Part shown: one piece after another, positions 54,198 to 63,595 of the stretch
How the letters are laid out: each line of letters begins with the position of its first letter
Position numbering within the stretch: the first letter of the stretch is position 1
Source: Paeniglutamicibacter sulfureus
GTDB taxonomy: Bacteria > Actinomycetota > Actinomycetes > Actinomycetales > Micrococcaceae
DNA length: 64,000 bases
Direction of reading: 5' to 3'
Assembly: GCF_030512175.1 (NCBI RefSeq)
Contig: NZ_JAULBL010000002.1
Span: 2,292,149 to 2,356,148 of the forward strand
Program-made: the position numbers and the translations under genes
The notes under the pieces: model-generated
Database searches by the model: none
The model's input: only the letters and a program-made list of their open reading frames with translations
Told to the model about the DNA's origin: nothing

Positions 54198-56782
54198 GGG
54201 TTGCGGATCCGTCCGCCGGCCAGGGTGACGGTGGCCCAGGAGGCCAGCGCGGCCCGATCGATCTTGGAATTGTGCCGGATATCGGTGGGCAACGCCGGGA
54301 CCACCAGCACCGCGGACACCTCGGTCCCGGTGCCTGCGACCGCGGCGCGCACGGCTGTGGCCAGCGCCTCGGGGGCGGGGGCCGCGCGGCGCACCGGCGG
54401 CACCGTCTCCATGACGATGACGGGGGCCTGGGTGCCCGAGGGCCCCACACCGACCAGTGCTGCGCGTCCGGCGCCCCGGACCGATTCGGCTGCCTGTTCA
54501 CCGGCGACCGGGGTCCGCGGTCCGGAGGCAGTGTCCAGCACGTGGCCGAGCCTGCCTTCCACCCAGAGCCGTCCGGCCGTATCGAGATGTCCCACGTCCC
54601 CGGTGCGGTGCCAACCCGGGATGGAGGTGCTGAGTTGTTCGGTGATCCAGAGCCTGTCGTAGCGGTCCTTCACGTGCGGGGCGCGCACCAGGATTTCCCC
54701 GGTGAGGTTGGCAGCGGTCTGCGGCTGGTCGCCGGCTCGCCCGTTGGCGTCCAGCGGGGCGATGGCGACCCGGGCCCCGGCGACGGGGGTGCCGACGCAG
54801 ACCCCGTTGCCGGCACCGGCAGCCCGGATGCCCTCGAGGTCGATGTCGGTGACCGGCAGGGCTTCGGTCATCCCGTACGGGGTGTGCACGCGAGCACCGG
54901 GCACGAGGTCCTGGATCTTTGCCAGCAGCGGCTCGGGGATCGGGGCGCCGGCCGAGAGCAGCAGCGATATGCCTGCCAGGGTCCGGCGTTGGGCGGCATC
55001 GAGGCCTTCCCGGGTTTCCAAGACGTTGGCCAGGGCAGCGGGGGAGGCGAAGACCGTGGTGGCATCCACGGTGGCCGCCGCATCTGCAAGTGCCGTGGCG
55101 GTGAGCGTGCGCGGGGCGGTGACGTCCATGTCGGGGGTCACCGAGGTGGCGCCCAGGGCGGGGCCGAGCAGCGCGAACGGGGCGAAGCCCGCCACGAGCG
55201 CCGAACCGGCCTTCAGGTCATAGGTGTCGCGCAGGGTGTCCCGCATGGCCGCCAACTGGCGGTGGGTGTACACCACGCCCTTGGCGGGGCCGGTGGATCC
55301 CGAGGTGAAGAGCACCGCCGCATCGGCATCGGGGTCCGCCGGGGTGAATTCCCGGTGTTGGGCGGCGGTGGTCGTGCCTGCCTCGAGCAGTTCGGGCACG
55401 GTGTGTGCCACGCCGAGCAGGGTGCGCTTGGCGGCGGGCATGTCCCCGGCGGCGATCCGGGTTCCGGGCCAGCCCAGGAACCTCGCCCCGGTCAGTGCGC
55501 GGTCGATTCCAATGAGGTAGCCGGGGCCGGCCCCGCGGATGGCGCGGCCCAGCCCCTTGGTGCCCAGACCCGCATCGGCCACCACGATCACGGCGCCCAA
55601 ACGCAGGCAGGCATAGATCAGCGAGGTCAGTTCGATGCCCGGGGGCACCAGAAGATTGACCCGGTCACCGGGCTTGACCCCGATGTGCGCCAGGCCGCGG
55701 GCCAGCGCGTTGACCCGGTTGCCCAGTTCCGCCCATGACAGCGAGCCGGCCGGGTTGATGTCCACCACCGCGGTGCCGGTGTCCTGCGTGCGCCCATCGA
55801 GTTCGGCCAGCATGGGCCGGTATTCGGCCAGGGCCCCGGCGCGCCGGGCGGTGTGCGCGGTGTTTGCCCGGGCCAGCCAGTCAAAGACCGGGGTGGCGAT
55901 GTCGCGGTCCTCGGGAAGCAGGTGGCCGGCGCCCTCGAAGCGGTGCACCGCGGCGTGGGGGAGCCGGTCCATCAGGTCACGCAGGTAGCGGTCGGAGAAT
56001 ACCGGGTCCTTGGGTCCCCAGAGCAGCAAGGCCGGAACCTCCAGCGTGCGCAGGCCATCGGCGATGGCATCGAGGGTGGTGCGGCTGGGGTGGTCCTCGG
56101 TGAAGGGGATGTCGGCAACGAAGTTCGCCACTCCCGTCCTCCGCCCCGCATTGGCGTAGGGGGCCATGAAAGCCTGGCGGACGATCGGTTCCAGGGCCGG
56201 CTGCGCCAGCGAGTGGGTGGTGCGCAGGAAGGCGTCGGTGGTTTTGGTGCCCCAGCCGTGGACCGCGGGGTGGGAGGCCAGGCGCAGCGCTGCGGGCAGT
56301 TCGTAGCCGGCCGGGTGCACCGCGGTGTTGGTGAGCACCACGTTGGCCAGTTGGTCCGGGTGTGCCAGGGCCCAGCCCAGGGAAATGAGTCCGCCCCAGT
56401 CGTGGCCGACCGTGGTCACGTCGCCGGTCAGCTTCAGGGCGTCGGACAGGTCGCCGAGGTCGTTGACCCGGTCGGCGAGCCGGCGGAACACGCCGGTGCG
56501 CACGGAGAAGCCCATGTCCAGCTGGTCAACCGCCACCACGCGCCAGGGCAGGTCATGGGTGGCCACGTGCTGCAGCAGGCCGCGCCACAGGTAGGACCAG
56601 GTGGGATTGCCGTGCACGCACAATAGCGTGCCGATCGGCGTGATGCCCTTGTCGGCCAGCTCGGAGGCGTTGTCCAGCAGGTGCCATTGGTGGCTGGTGC
56701 CCGGTGCATCCACGTCCGAGGTGGAGGGCACCATGACGCGGCGGGAGTACCGGGAATCGACACCGGGGAAGAGCTCGGTCAC
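54194..56782 (-). CDS. oleBC: fused OleB-OleC: beta-lactone decarboxylase and beta-lactone synthetase
   Basis: The N-terminal ~285 residues are an alpha/beta hydrolase of the OleB type with LLCVHGNPTWSYLWRG, the Asp nucleophile motif VGHDWGGLISLG and a late FEGAGHLLPED His. The rest is an AMP-forming synthetase domain with the phosphate loop LFTSGSTGPAKGVVYTH and HTPYGMTEALPVTDID. OleC closes the hydroxy acid to a beta-lactone and OleB splits it to an olefin plus CO2. Fusion of the two is known in actinobacteria. GTG 56782 overlaps the oleA stop by 4 bp; the ORF extends upstream but that is oleA shadow. The protein has 862 residues. Confidence 0.92.
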   Translation of the reverse strand: MTELFPGVDSRYSRRVMVPSTSDVDAPGTSHQWHLLDNASELADKGITPIGTLLCVHGNPTWSYLWRGLLQHVATHDLPWRVVAVDQLDMGFSVRTGVFRRLADRVNDLGDLSDALKLTGDVTTVGHDWGGLISLGWALAHPDQLANVVLTNTAVHPAGYELPAALRLASHPAVHGWGTKTTDAFLRTTHSLAQPALEPIVRQAFMAPYANAGRRTGVANFVADIPFTEDHPSRTTLDAIADGLRTLEVPALLLWGPKDPVFSDRYLRDLMDRLPHAAVHRFEGAGHLLPEDRDIATPVFDWLARANTAHTARRAGALAEYRPMLAELDGRTQDTGTAVVDINPAGSLSWAELGNRVNALARGLAHIGVKPGDRVNLLVPPGIELTSLIYACLRLGAVIVVADAGLGTKGLGRAIRGAGPGYLIGIDRALTGARFLGWPGTRIAAGDMPAAKRTLLGVAHTVPELLEAGTTTAAQHREFTPADPDADAAVLFTSGSTGPAKGVVYTHRQLAAMRDTLRDTYDLKAGSALVAGFAPFALLGPALGATSVTPDMDVTAPRTLTATALADAAATVDATTVFASPAALANVLETREGLDAAQRRTLAGISLLLSAGAPIPEPLLAKIQDLVPGARVHTPYGMTEALPVTDIDLEGIRAAGAGNGVCVGTPVAGARVAIAPLDANGRAGDQPQTAANLTGEILVRAPHVKDRYDRLWITEQLSTSIPGWHRTGDVGHLDTAGRLWVEGRLGHVLDTASGPRTPVAGEQAAESVRGAGRAALVGVGPSGTQAPVIVMETVPPVRRAAPAPEALATAVRAAVAGTGTEVSAVLVVPALPTDIRHNSKIDRAALASWATVTLAGGRIRNP

Positions 56783-57804
56783 CAGGCAAGCTCCAGCATG
56801 GCGGTGTTTAGCCCGGAACCTACCCCCATGCACAGCACCCGATCACCGGGCTTCAGTGTCTTGGCTTCCTGGGAGAGGGTCATGGGCAGCGATGCGGGCC
56901 CGACATTGCCCCACTTGGGGAACGTGATGGGCACCCGGTCGCGGACCAGGCCGACGGCCTTGATGATGGCATTGGTGTAGGAATTGGATACCTGGTGGGT
57001 GACGTAGCGATCCATGGATTTCCAGTTCCAGCCGGCCTGGTGGGCCTCGTCCCAGGCATCGACCACCAGTTCCAGGCCGTTGTCCAACAGCCCCTTGGTG
57101 TCGGTGTACATGCCCGACGGGCCTCCGACGCACAGTTTGTGGTGTTCGGTTCCCGCACGGGAGACCCCGCCAACGATGCGGTGCGCGCCGGGGTGCGCGT
57201 CGGCCGGGCCGATGACCGCGGCGGCGGCGCCCGAACCAAGAGTGAGGGTCGCGAATTCCCGCAGGTAGTCCTCGCGGGTGGAGTCCTCGGCATTGAGCCG
57301 GCGGAACGTGGTTTCCTGGGTCGGCTGGGCATCCTCTCCGGCGACCACCAGGGCGTACTTGATCTGCCCGGAGTCGATCATGTTCGCGGCCAAGGTCATG
57401 CCGTTGACGAAGCCCAGGCAGGCGTTGGCCACGTCGAAGTTCATGGCCGAGGACGGCAGTCCCAGGTCGTGGTGGATCTTGGAGGCCACAGAGGGTTCCA
57501 GGTTGCGGCGGGTGACCGAGGTGTTGATCAGCAGGCCGATCTCGCCCGGCTCGATGCCGGCCTCGGCCAGGGCCTTGCCTCCGGCCTCGACCGCGGCATC
57601 ATCGAAGCTGGTCCCCTCCGACCACCAGCGGCGCTCCATCACTCCGGCAACACGTTCCAACAGCTTTTTCGACAAGCGCAGGCGCTTGAGGCTGGGTGCC
57701 AGACGTTCGTCGAATTCCCCGGAGGTCATGACCACCGGGGCCTGCACGCTGGTGACGGCCAAGAGGGCCGAATTATGGTGCCGAAACGTTGCATTGCCGT
57801 TCAA
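56779..57804 (-). CDS. oleA: OleA-type acyl-CoA head-to-head condensing enzyme
   Basis: OleA joins two fatty acyl-CoA molecules to give the 2-alkyl-3-ketoacid. The 341-residue thiolase-fold protein shows the catalytic Cys in DVANACLGFVNGM, His in RYVTHQVSNSYT and Asn in PKWGNVGPASLP. The N-terminal EGTSFDDAAVEAG glutamate region fits OleA rather than FabH. The likely start is TTG 57804 about 8 bp after AAAGG. It is first in a tightly coupled three-gene operon. Confidence 0.9.
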   Translation of the reverse strand: MNGNATFRHHNSALLAVTSVQAPVVMTSGEFDERLAPSLKRLRLSKKLLERVAGVMERRWWSEGTSFDDAAVEAGGKALAEAGIEPGEIGLLINTSVTRRNLEPSVASKIHHDLGLPSSAMNFDVANACLGFVNGMTLAANMIDSGQIKYALVVAGEDAQPTQETTFRRLNAEDSTREDYLREFATLTLGSGAAAAVIGPADAHPGAHRIVGGVSRAGTEHHKLCVGGPSGMYTDTKGLLDNGLELVVDAWDEAHQAGWNWKSMDRYVTHQVSNSYTNAIIKAVGLVRDRVPITFPKWGNVGPASLPMTLSQEAKTLKPGDRVLCMGVGSGLNTAMLELAW

Positions 57805-57973
57805 AATCTAGCCTTTGTGTCGGGGCCGTCGTGCCGGTGTCGGGCGCGAAGAATACGGACGCCGGATCCATCTCAAGGTCCAACGATTAAAAATGTCCTC
57901 GTCCTACCGTATTCCCTCGGCGTGCCCGGGGCACACACGGGCGCGCCAAGCGTCGTCCGCGGGGATCGCGTTG

Positions 57974-59431
57974 CTAGTGCCTGGCCTTGGCCTTTGCGGG
58001 CGTGCCATTGACGGGCTTGGTGCAATTGGTGTCCCAGTCGGCCGGGCCGTTTCCGCCCGCGGCGTATTCAGCCAAGGGCACCGCATCGTCGGCCCACGCG
58101 GTGAGGATCGGATCGACAATGCGCCAGCATTCCTCCGCTGTGTCTCCGCGCACAGACAGGGTCGGGTCGCCGGAGAGCACGCCGAGGAGGACTTCGCCGT
58201 AGGGGAGGAGGTCCGGGGAATTGAGTTCAGCGGCCAGGGTGACGCGGTCCAGGGTGTAGAGGTCGCCGGGGCCGTTGACGTCCAGGTCCAGTGACAGCGT
58301 GTCGGGGCCGAATCCGATCCGCAGTTTCGTGGGTTCGTCGGTGCCCTTGAATCCGGTGGGCAGGTGGGAGACCGGGCGGAAGGTGATGATGGCTTCCTTG
58401 CGCGCGGTTCCCAGGGCCTTGCCGGCACGCAGGATGAACGGAACCCCGGCCCAGCGCGAGTTGTTGATGTTCAGCGTGACCTCCGCCAGCGTCTCGGTCT
58501 TCAATGCCGGTTCCACGCCTTCCTCGCTGGCGTAGTCGGGCACCGGACGGCCCTTCGAGGTGCCGGCGGTGTAGCGGGCACGGCGCGTGTTTTCGGCGGG
58601 GTTGCCGGCCAAGGCTGTGGCGCGCAGCACCGAGCCGAGGTGGTCGCGCACGTCGCGTTCCTTCAGTGTCGCAGGGGCGTTCATGGTCAGCAGGCCAAGG
58701 ATCTGCAAGAGGTGCGACTGGATCATGTCGCGCAGCGCCCCGGCGCCGTCGTAGTACCCGGCACGGTCTTCGAGGGCGAGTTCCTCGTCGTAGAAGATTT
58801 CCATCTTCTCCACGTGCTCGGAGGTGAACAGGGGTTCGAGCAGGTGGTTGGCGAAGCGCAGGCCCAGGATGTTGAAGACCGTGCCCTTGCCCAGGAAGTG
58901 GTCGACGCGGTGGATGTTTTCCTCCGGGACCAGGCGGATCAGCGTGCGGTTCAGTTCCTGCGCGGATTGCTGGTTGGAGCCAAAGGGCTTTTCCATGACC
59001 AACAGCGTGGACTCGGGAAGTTCCCCCGGTTCCAGGACCTCGCAGGCCTTCTGGCTCACCGCGGGGGGAAGCGCGAAGTACAGTGCCACCGGCCCCTCAA
59101 GGGAATCGACCAGGGCGGCCAGTTCGCCGGGTTTTGTGACGTCGAGTTCGGCGAAGCGGGTGTCGGCGGCAATCTTGTCGAGTTCGGTGCCGCCCTGGCC
59201 CGTGGCCTGTTTCTTCGCCGCCGCGCAGACCTCGTTGACGCGCTGTTGCCATTTCTCCTGTGAATAGCCCGGGCCACCGGCTCCGGCAAGCTTCAGCCCG
59301 CGGGCTCGGCCCGAGCCAACCAGCCGGGCCAGGCCCGGAAGCAACAGCCTTCCGGTGAGGTCGCCGGAGGCGCCGAGGATCAATAATGTGGTTACGTGGG
59401 TACCGGTCTGGGAGCTTGAATCAGGGTTCAC
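57974..59431 (-). CDS. zwf: glucose-6-phosphate 1-dehydrogenase
   Basis: Zwf opens the oxidative pentose phosphate path and supplies NADPH. The 485-residue protein has the coenzyme loop LLILGASGDLTGRLLLPGL, EKPFGSN, the substrate motif RVDHFLGKGTVFN (about residues 176-188), RAGYYDGAGALRDMIQSHLLQ and RAGKALGT. Length is usual. A 169-bp gap separates it from oleA; the two may or may not be co-transcribed. A second zwf elsewhere in the genome is likely in this group, but cannot be seen here. Confidence 0.93.
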   Translation of the reverse strand: MNPDSSSQTGTHVTTLLILGASGDLTGRLLLPGLARLVGSGRARGLKLAGAGGPGYSQEKWQQRVNEVCAAAKKQATGQGGTELDKIAADTRFAELDVTKPGELAALVDSLEGPVALYFALPPAVSQKACEVLEPGELPESTLLVMEKPFGSNQQSAQELNRTLIRLVPEENIHRVDHFLGKGTVFNILGLRFANHLLEPLFTSEHVEKMEIFYDEELALEDRAGYYDGAGALRDMIQSHLLQILGLLTMNAPATLKERDVRDHLGSVLRATALAGNPAENTRRARYTAGTSKGRPVPDYASEEGVEPALKTETLAEVTLNINNSRWAGVPFILRAGKALGTARKEAIITFRPVSHLPTGFKGTDEPTKLRIGFGPDTLSLDLDVNGPGDLYTLDRVTLAAELNSPDLLPYGEVLLGVLSGDPTLSVRGDTAEECWRIVDPILTAWADDAVPLAEYAAGGNGPADWDTNCTKPVNGTPAKAKARH

Positions 59432-59546
59432 ATCTCCAAGACTGCCATGTGTTGAAGAAAGAGCCCCATGTTATTGGTAATCTTGGATGTTGAGTCCAGC
59501 GGGTTAGACCGCGCCTAACGCCCACAACGAAAGAAGTGCACGGCAC

Positions 59547-61097
59547 GTGTTCAATTCACTCTCCGACCGCCTGACATCCACCTTCAAGAACCTCCGCGGC
59601 AAGGGACGGCTGACCGAGGCCGATATCGACGGCACCGTTCGTGAGATCCGCCGTGCCCTGCTGGACGCCGACGTCGCCGTCACGGTGGTCCGTGCCTTCG
59701 TGGCCCATGTCAAGGAACGTGCCCTGGGCGAAGAGGTTTCGGCCTCGCTGAACCCGGGCCAGCAGATCGTCAAGATCGTCAACGAGGAACTCGTCGACAT
59801 CCTGGGCGGGGAGACCCGCCGGCTGAACCTGGCCAAGGTCGCCCCCACGGTCATCATGCTCGCCGGCCTGCAGGGTGCGGGCAAGACCACCTTGGCCGGC
59901 AAGCTGGCCAAGCACCTCAAGGCCCAGGGCCACACCCCGCTGCTGGTGGCGTGTGACCTCCAGCGCCCCAATGCCGTCAAGCAGCTGCAGGTCAACGGCG
60001 AACGCGCCGGGGTGCCGGTCTACGCACCGCACCCGGGCGTCTCCTCCGAGTTCGAGTCCGCCACCGGCGACCCGGTGGCAGTGGCGCGCGACGGCGTTGC
60101 CGAGGCCCGCACCAAGCTGCACGACGTGGTCATCGTCGACACCGCCGGACGCCTGGGCATCGATGCCGAAATGATGCAGCAGGCAGCTGACATCCGCGCC
60201 GCCGTCAATCCGGACGAGGTCCTCTTCGTCATTGACGCGATGATCGGCCAGGACGCTGTCAACACCGCCCAGGCCTTCAACGACGGCGTCGGGGTCACCG
60301 GCGTGGTGCTCACCAAGCTCGACGGCGACGCCCGCGGCGGTGCCGCCCTCTCGGTGGCCTCGGTCACCGGCAAGCCCGTCATGTACGCCTCCACCGGCGA
60401 GAACCTCGACGACTTCGAGATCTTCCACCCGGACCGCATGGCGTCCCGCATCCTGGACATGGGCGACATCCTCACCCTGATCGAGCAGGCCGAGCAGAAC
60501 TGGGACAAGGGCGAGGCCGAGCGGATGGCGAAGAAGTTCGCCGACCGCGAGGACTTCACGCTCGATGACTTCCTGGCCCAGATGGCCCAGATCCGCAAGA
60601 TGGGGTCGATGAAGAAGATCCTGGGCATGATGCCCGGATCGCAGATCTCCCGCCAGCAGCTCGAGCAGTTCGACGAGTCGCAGATCGACCGGATCGAGGC
60701 CATCGTCCGCTCCATGACCCCGCACGAGCGCGTGGCACCGAAGATCATCAACGGCTCGCGCCGCGCACGTATTGCCAAGGGCTCGGGCGTGCACGTCTCC
60801 GAGGTCAACTCGATGCTCGAGCGCTTCGGCGAGGCCCAGAAGATGATGAAGAAGCTGGCCTCCGGCGGGGCCATCCCGGGCATGCCCGGCGGGCGTCCAG
60901 GCGCCAAGAAGGGTTCCAAGGGCTCGGCCAAGAAGAAGCAGAAGTTCGGGAATCCGGCCAAGGCCGCGCAGCTGGCGGCGGCGGAGGCCAACAAGGCCAA
61001 GACCCCCTCGGGTGCCGCCTTCGGCGCCGGGCCCAAGGACTTTGACCCCTCCGAATTGAACCTGCCGAAGGGGTTTGAGAAGTTCCTTGGCAAGTAG
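59547..61097 (+). CDS. ffh: signal recognition particle protein Ffh
   Basis: Ffh binds signal sequences and 4.5S RNA and delivers ribosomes to FtsY. The 516-residue protein has an N domain, GTPase domain with GLQGAGKTTLAGKLAKHL (about residue 107), DLQRPNAVKQL, DTAGRLGID and TKLDGDARGGAALS, and a Met-rich M domain from about 330 (MGSMKKILGMMPG, SMTPHERVAPKIINGSR). The tail after residue 430 is basic and low complexity, common in actinobacteria. The start is GTG 59547. In relatives rpsP often follows; here it does not. Confidence 0.98.
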   Translation: MFNSLSDRLTSTFKNLRGKGRLTEADIDGTVREIRRALLDADVAVTVVRAFVAHVKERALGEEVSASLNPGQQIVKIVNEELVDILGGETRRLNLAKVAPTVIMLAGLQGAGKTTLAGKLAKHLKAQGHTPLLVACDLQRPNAVKQLQVNGERAGVPVYAPHPGVSSEFESATGDPVAVARDGVAEARTKLHDVVIVDTAGRLGIDAEMMQQAADIRAAVNPDEVLFVIDAMIGQDAVNTAQAFNDGVGVTGVVLTKLDGDARGGAALSVASVTGKPVMYASTGENLDDFEIFHPDRMASRILDMGDILTLIEQAEQNWDKGEAERMAKKFADREDFTLDDFLAQMAQIRKMGSMKKILGMMPGSQISRQQLEQFDESQIDRIEAIVRSMTPHERVAPKIINGSRRARIAKGSGVHVSEVNSMLERFGEAQKMMKKLASGGAIPGMPGGRPGAKKGSKGSAKKKQKFGNPAKAAQLAAAEANKAKTPSGAAFGAGPKDFDPSELNLPKGFEKFLGK

Positions 61098-61119
61098 CCC
61101 CGGGGAGCCGGATGGAGGC

Positions 61120-62304
61120 GTGGCGCCAGCGTGGCTGATCGCCTCCATGGCGTTCATCTTCGATGAGCCCTCCGGCGTCCAGGCCCACCGACGCCTGAAG
61201 GAGACCCTGCGCGCCCGGCAAAGCATTTCCCTGCTGGCCGAACCCGTCTCCTGGGGCAAGCTCTCGGTGGTCGAGATGGTCGTGGCGGTGAACCCCGACG
61301 GTTTCATCGTCATGGCCGATGAAGCGGGGGAGATCTCCTTCGGCCAGCAGATCGAGGGATTCGCCATCGCCCTGAAACGTGGCACCGGAGCGCTTTACGC
61401 CGACTTTGACGGTGTGGATGCCGAGAGCGGGGAACCTATCGCCGACGACGCGCTCGAGCACCCGACCGGAGGGCGATCGGTGCTGTTGGGCACGTTCAAG
61501 GAATCCGAGGTGGCGTTCTTTGCCGGTGCCACCAAGACGGCCTGGCAGCACTTCTCCACCGAACACGGCGACGTGGCGGTGCACCAGGGCTACATGCCCG
61601 AGATCATGTTGTCGAAGTCGACGTTCCCCGCCATCATGCTCTCGCGCCTTGGCCCGCGCTTTTCCATGGTCTTCTGGTTCGAGGGCCAGAGCCGTAAGCT
61701 CCACGGCTACCCGGGTTTCGGCCACGGCTGGTCGGTCGCTGCCGAGCCGGTGCTCGACCCCGTTCCGGGCACCAAGGCGGCCGAGGTTTCCGACTTCCTC
61801 ACCCGCGAATGGCTCGCGCCGGACCTGGAATCCATTGCCCGGCTCTCCGAATACGGCATCGGCGAGGACGTGATCACCCAGCTCAACGAGGCACTTGGCG
61901 GCAGCGGGTCGGTCGAGAAGTTGCGCGCCGTGCTGGAAATCTTTGGCAGGCCCCGTGCCTTGGCCGACTACGTCGAGGATGGCACGGTGCCGGAATCTGC
62001 GCGCCTGGTCGAGCCCCGCGGACTGGGCCCAACCGTTGCCAAGGCCATGGGCGCCGACGCGCGCGAGGCCAAGGGCATCCGCAAGTTCTTCAACATTCTT
62101 TCCTGGCGACCCCGCACGCAGGTCCTGTGGGGCGTGTTCGAGGCGGTGGTTGCCATGGCACTGGTGCTGCTCACCGACTGGCAGCAACCCTGGCTGCCCT
62201 TCTGGGCCGTGGCTCTCATTGCCGCGCTCTGGGGAGTAGACGCACTGTCGAACATCGGCATCGGCACCTGGCGGCTCACCCGGGATCGTCGCTCGGGCCA
62301 CTAG
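61120..62304 (+). CDS. unrecognised protein with two C-terminal membrane helices
   Basis: No family is recognised with confidence. With GTG 61120 the protein has 394 residues; ATG 61147 is also possible, and the ORF is open to 61075 inside ffh. It has a mixed alpha/beta region (about 20-220; AVNPDGFIVMADEAGEISFGQ and YADFDGVDAESG are notable), then a helical segment at about 230-310 (EYGIGEDVITQLNEAL), and two hydrophobic helices at about 345-385 (FEAVVAMALVLLTDW; FWAVALIAALWGVDAL) before a basic end. It lies 22 bp after ffh on the same strand and may be co-transcribed. No signal peptide is visible. Confidence 0.7.
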   Translation: MAPAWLIASMAFIFDEPSGVQAHRRLKETLRARQSISLLAEPVSWGKLSVVEMVVAVNPDGFIVMADEAGEISFGQQIEGFAIALKRGTGALYADFDGVDAESGEPIADDALEHPTGGRSVLLGTFKESEVAFFAGATKTAWQHFSTEHGDVAVHQGYMPEIMLSKSTFPAIMLSRLGPRFSMVFWFEGQSRKLHGYPGFGHGWSVAAEPVLDPVPGTKAAEVSDFLTREWLAPDLESIARLSEYGIGEDVITQLNEALGGSGSVEKLRAVLEIFGRPRALADYVEDGTVPESARLVEPRGLGPTVAKAMGADAREAKGIRKFFNILSWRPRTQVLWGVFEAVVAMALVLLTDWQQPWLPFWAVALIAALWGVDALSNIGIGTWRLTRDRRSGH

Positions 62305-62809
62305 CAAGTACCCCCATCTCCCGGCCGGACTGGCCACAATGTCCGCTGGCGGGGTCCGGGCCCCGGCCCTTTGCCGTCGATTCCGGGCCGACCAGGACAG
62401 CACGCACCCATGCGACCATGGGGGCGACTCCGGGACGCGCAGTGTTTCCCTCGCCGACAGGTCATAAGCCGTCCAGTGAAGCGATTCCCTGCCTCCGATG
62501 TCAAAACCCTTGTGCCGAGGCGGAACTGTTGCTTTGCTCTTATTGACAGGGTTTTCCCGGGCGCCCCAGAGCTCCGGAAGACCGCATCGTGGCAGCGCCG
62601 ATGGCCGCCGGGATACGTTGAGGACCCCACATGGGGCCGCTGTCTCCAACGGCGTCGACACGCAACGACGGGCCATTCACCAATTCACATCGAGTCCAGA
62701 GATAACCGAACCGGGGCGCGAGGAGAATCATGCGCTGTGAAAGGTCATGGGCGGCCGGGTTTCCATGGCAGACATCGCTTCCAAGGCGCGGACCTATTGG
62801 AGGAAGACC
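62305..62809. other. 505-bp region without a convincing gene
   Basis: ORFs crossing this stretch have no recognisable motif, no good ribosome site and atypical composition. A small hairpin, CCCATG-CGAC-CATGGG, is at 62407-62422. A strong ribosome site (GGAGGAA, 62799-62805) at the right edge marks the next gene. I see no tRNA or repeat. Confidence 0.5.
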
Positions 62810-63595
62810 ATGAACGTCAATGATTTCAGTGCCCCCTACCCACCGGAGTTCCCGATGGATCGGCAAGCAGTTCGGCCGACCGTGCAGCCGGCAATCAAGA
62901 ACCAGTGGACCGATACCGCCAGGCGGACGGCGACCGGACCCGCCCCTCCGGCAGTGGGCCCCTCCGGTCCGGCCGTAGATGGGGAAGCCGGTAACGACGC
63001 GCCGGGACCGGTCGTCTCCGGGAGCGAGTCCGCGGGGACCCATATCGCGCGGGACCTTGGGGATGAGGGGTCCAGATTGTTCTCCACACTCGTCGGCGAG
63101 ATCGGGAACCAGGCCTCCCTCCAGCAACGCCGGGTCGTCACCACGCTCCGTGAAATCAGCGACGAATTCGCGTGGATGCTGCATGACGGTTCAGCCAGGG
63201 GTCTGGCCGCGAACGTCGTCGAACGGGCAACGGTGTACAGCGCAAACGCGGCTGATTGGTTGGACGGTCGGGACCCCGGCGACCTTGTTCAGGAGACCAA
63301 GCGGTTTGCGAAGCGACACCCGGCGGCATTGCCTGGAATTGCCCTGGGCGCCGGCCTGGTTGCCGGCCGTCTGACCCGGAACGCCAGCGAAGGTCTGTCC
63401 GTACGGGAGGCAGACGACGCGCGGACAGGCAGGAACCCGGTGTCTGCAGAGCGTCCATGGAATAACTCCGCGATGCAGCCGGCGAAAGGTGCGAACATTG
63501 GCGGCATCGAGCCTCGGCGCACCGAAGGCGAGCCCGATGTTGGAGGAAAGCCTTCGGGACTGCACGGCCCGGGGCCGGGATTCAGCCGACCATGA
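62810..63595 (+). CDS. hypothetical protein, YtxH-like or holin-partner envelope protein
   Basis: ATG 62810 lies 4 bp after GGAGGAA, giving 261 residues; the ORF is open back to 62747. It has a Pro/Thr/Gly-rich N-terminus, a helical middle (SLQQRRVVTTLREISDEF, then RFAKRHPAALPGIALGAGLVAGRL with one weak hydrophobic helix near 190-205), and a disordered Gly/Pro/Glu tail. The layout resembles proteins found before the holin-superfamily and DUF3618 genes of actinobacteria. The stop overlaps the next ATG by 4 bp, so the pair are co-translated. Function is unknown. Confidence 0.65.
   Translation: MNVNDFSAPYPPEFPMDRQAVRPTVQPAIKNQWTDTARRTATGPAPPAVGPSGPAVDGEAGNDAPGPVVSGSESAGTHIARDLGDEGSRLFSTLVGEIGNQASLQQRRVVTTLREISDEFAWMLHDGSARGLAANVVERATVYSANAADWLDGRDPGDLVQETKRFAKRHPAALPGIALGAGLVAGRLTRNASEGLSVREADDARTGRNPVSAERPWNNSAMQPAKGANIGGIEPRRTEGEPDVGGKPSGLHGPGPGFSRP

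Noticed and set aside
53289-55738. Long plus-strand frames of 457 and 488 codons across oleD and oleBC
   Set aside because: The opposite strand encodes intact OleD and OleBC with all catalytic motifs; the plus-strand products are low-complexity.
59556-62676. Two long minus-strand frames of 609 and 623 codons opposite ffh and the following gene
   Set aside because: Both are His/Gly/Arg/Pro-rich shadows of Ffh and the downstream protein, which carry real motifs on the plus strand.
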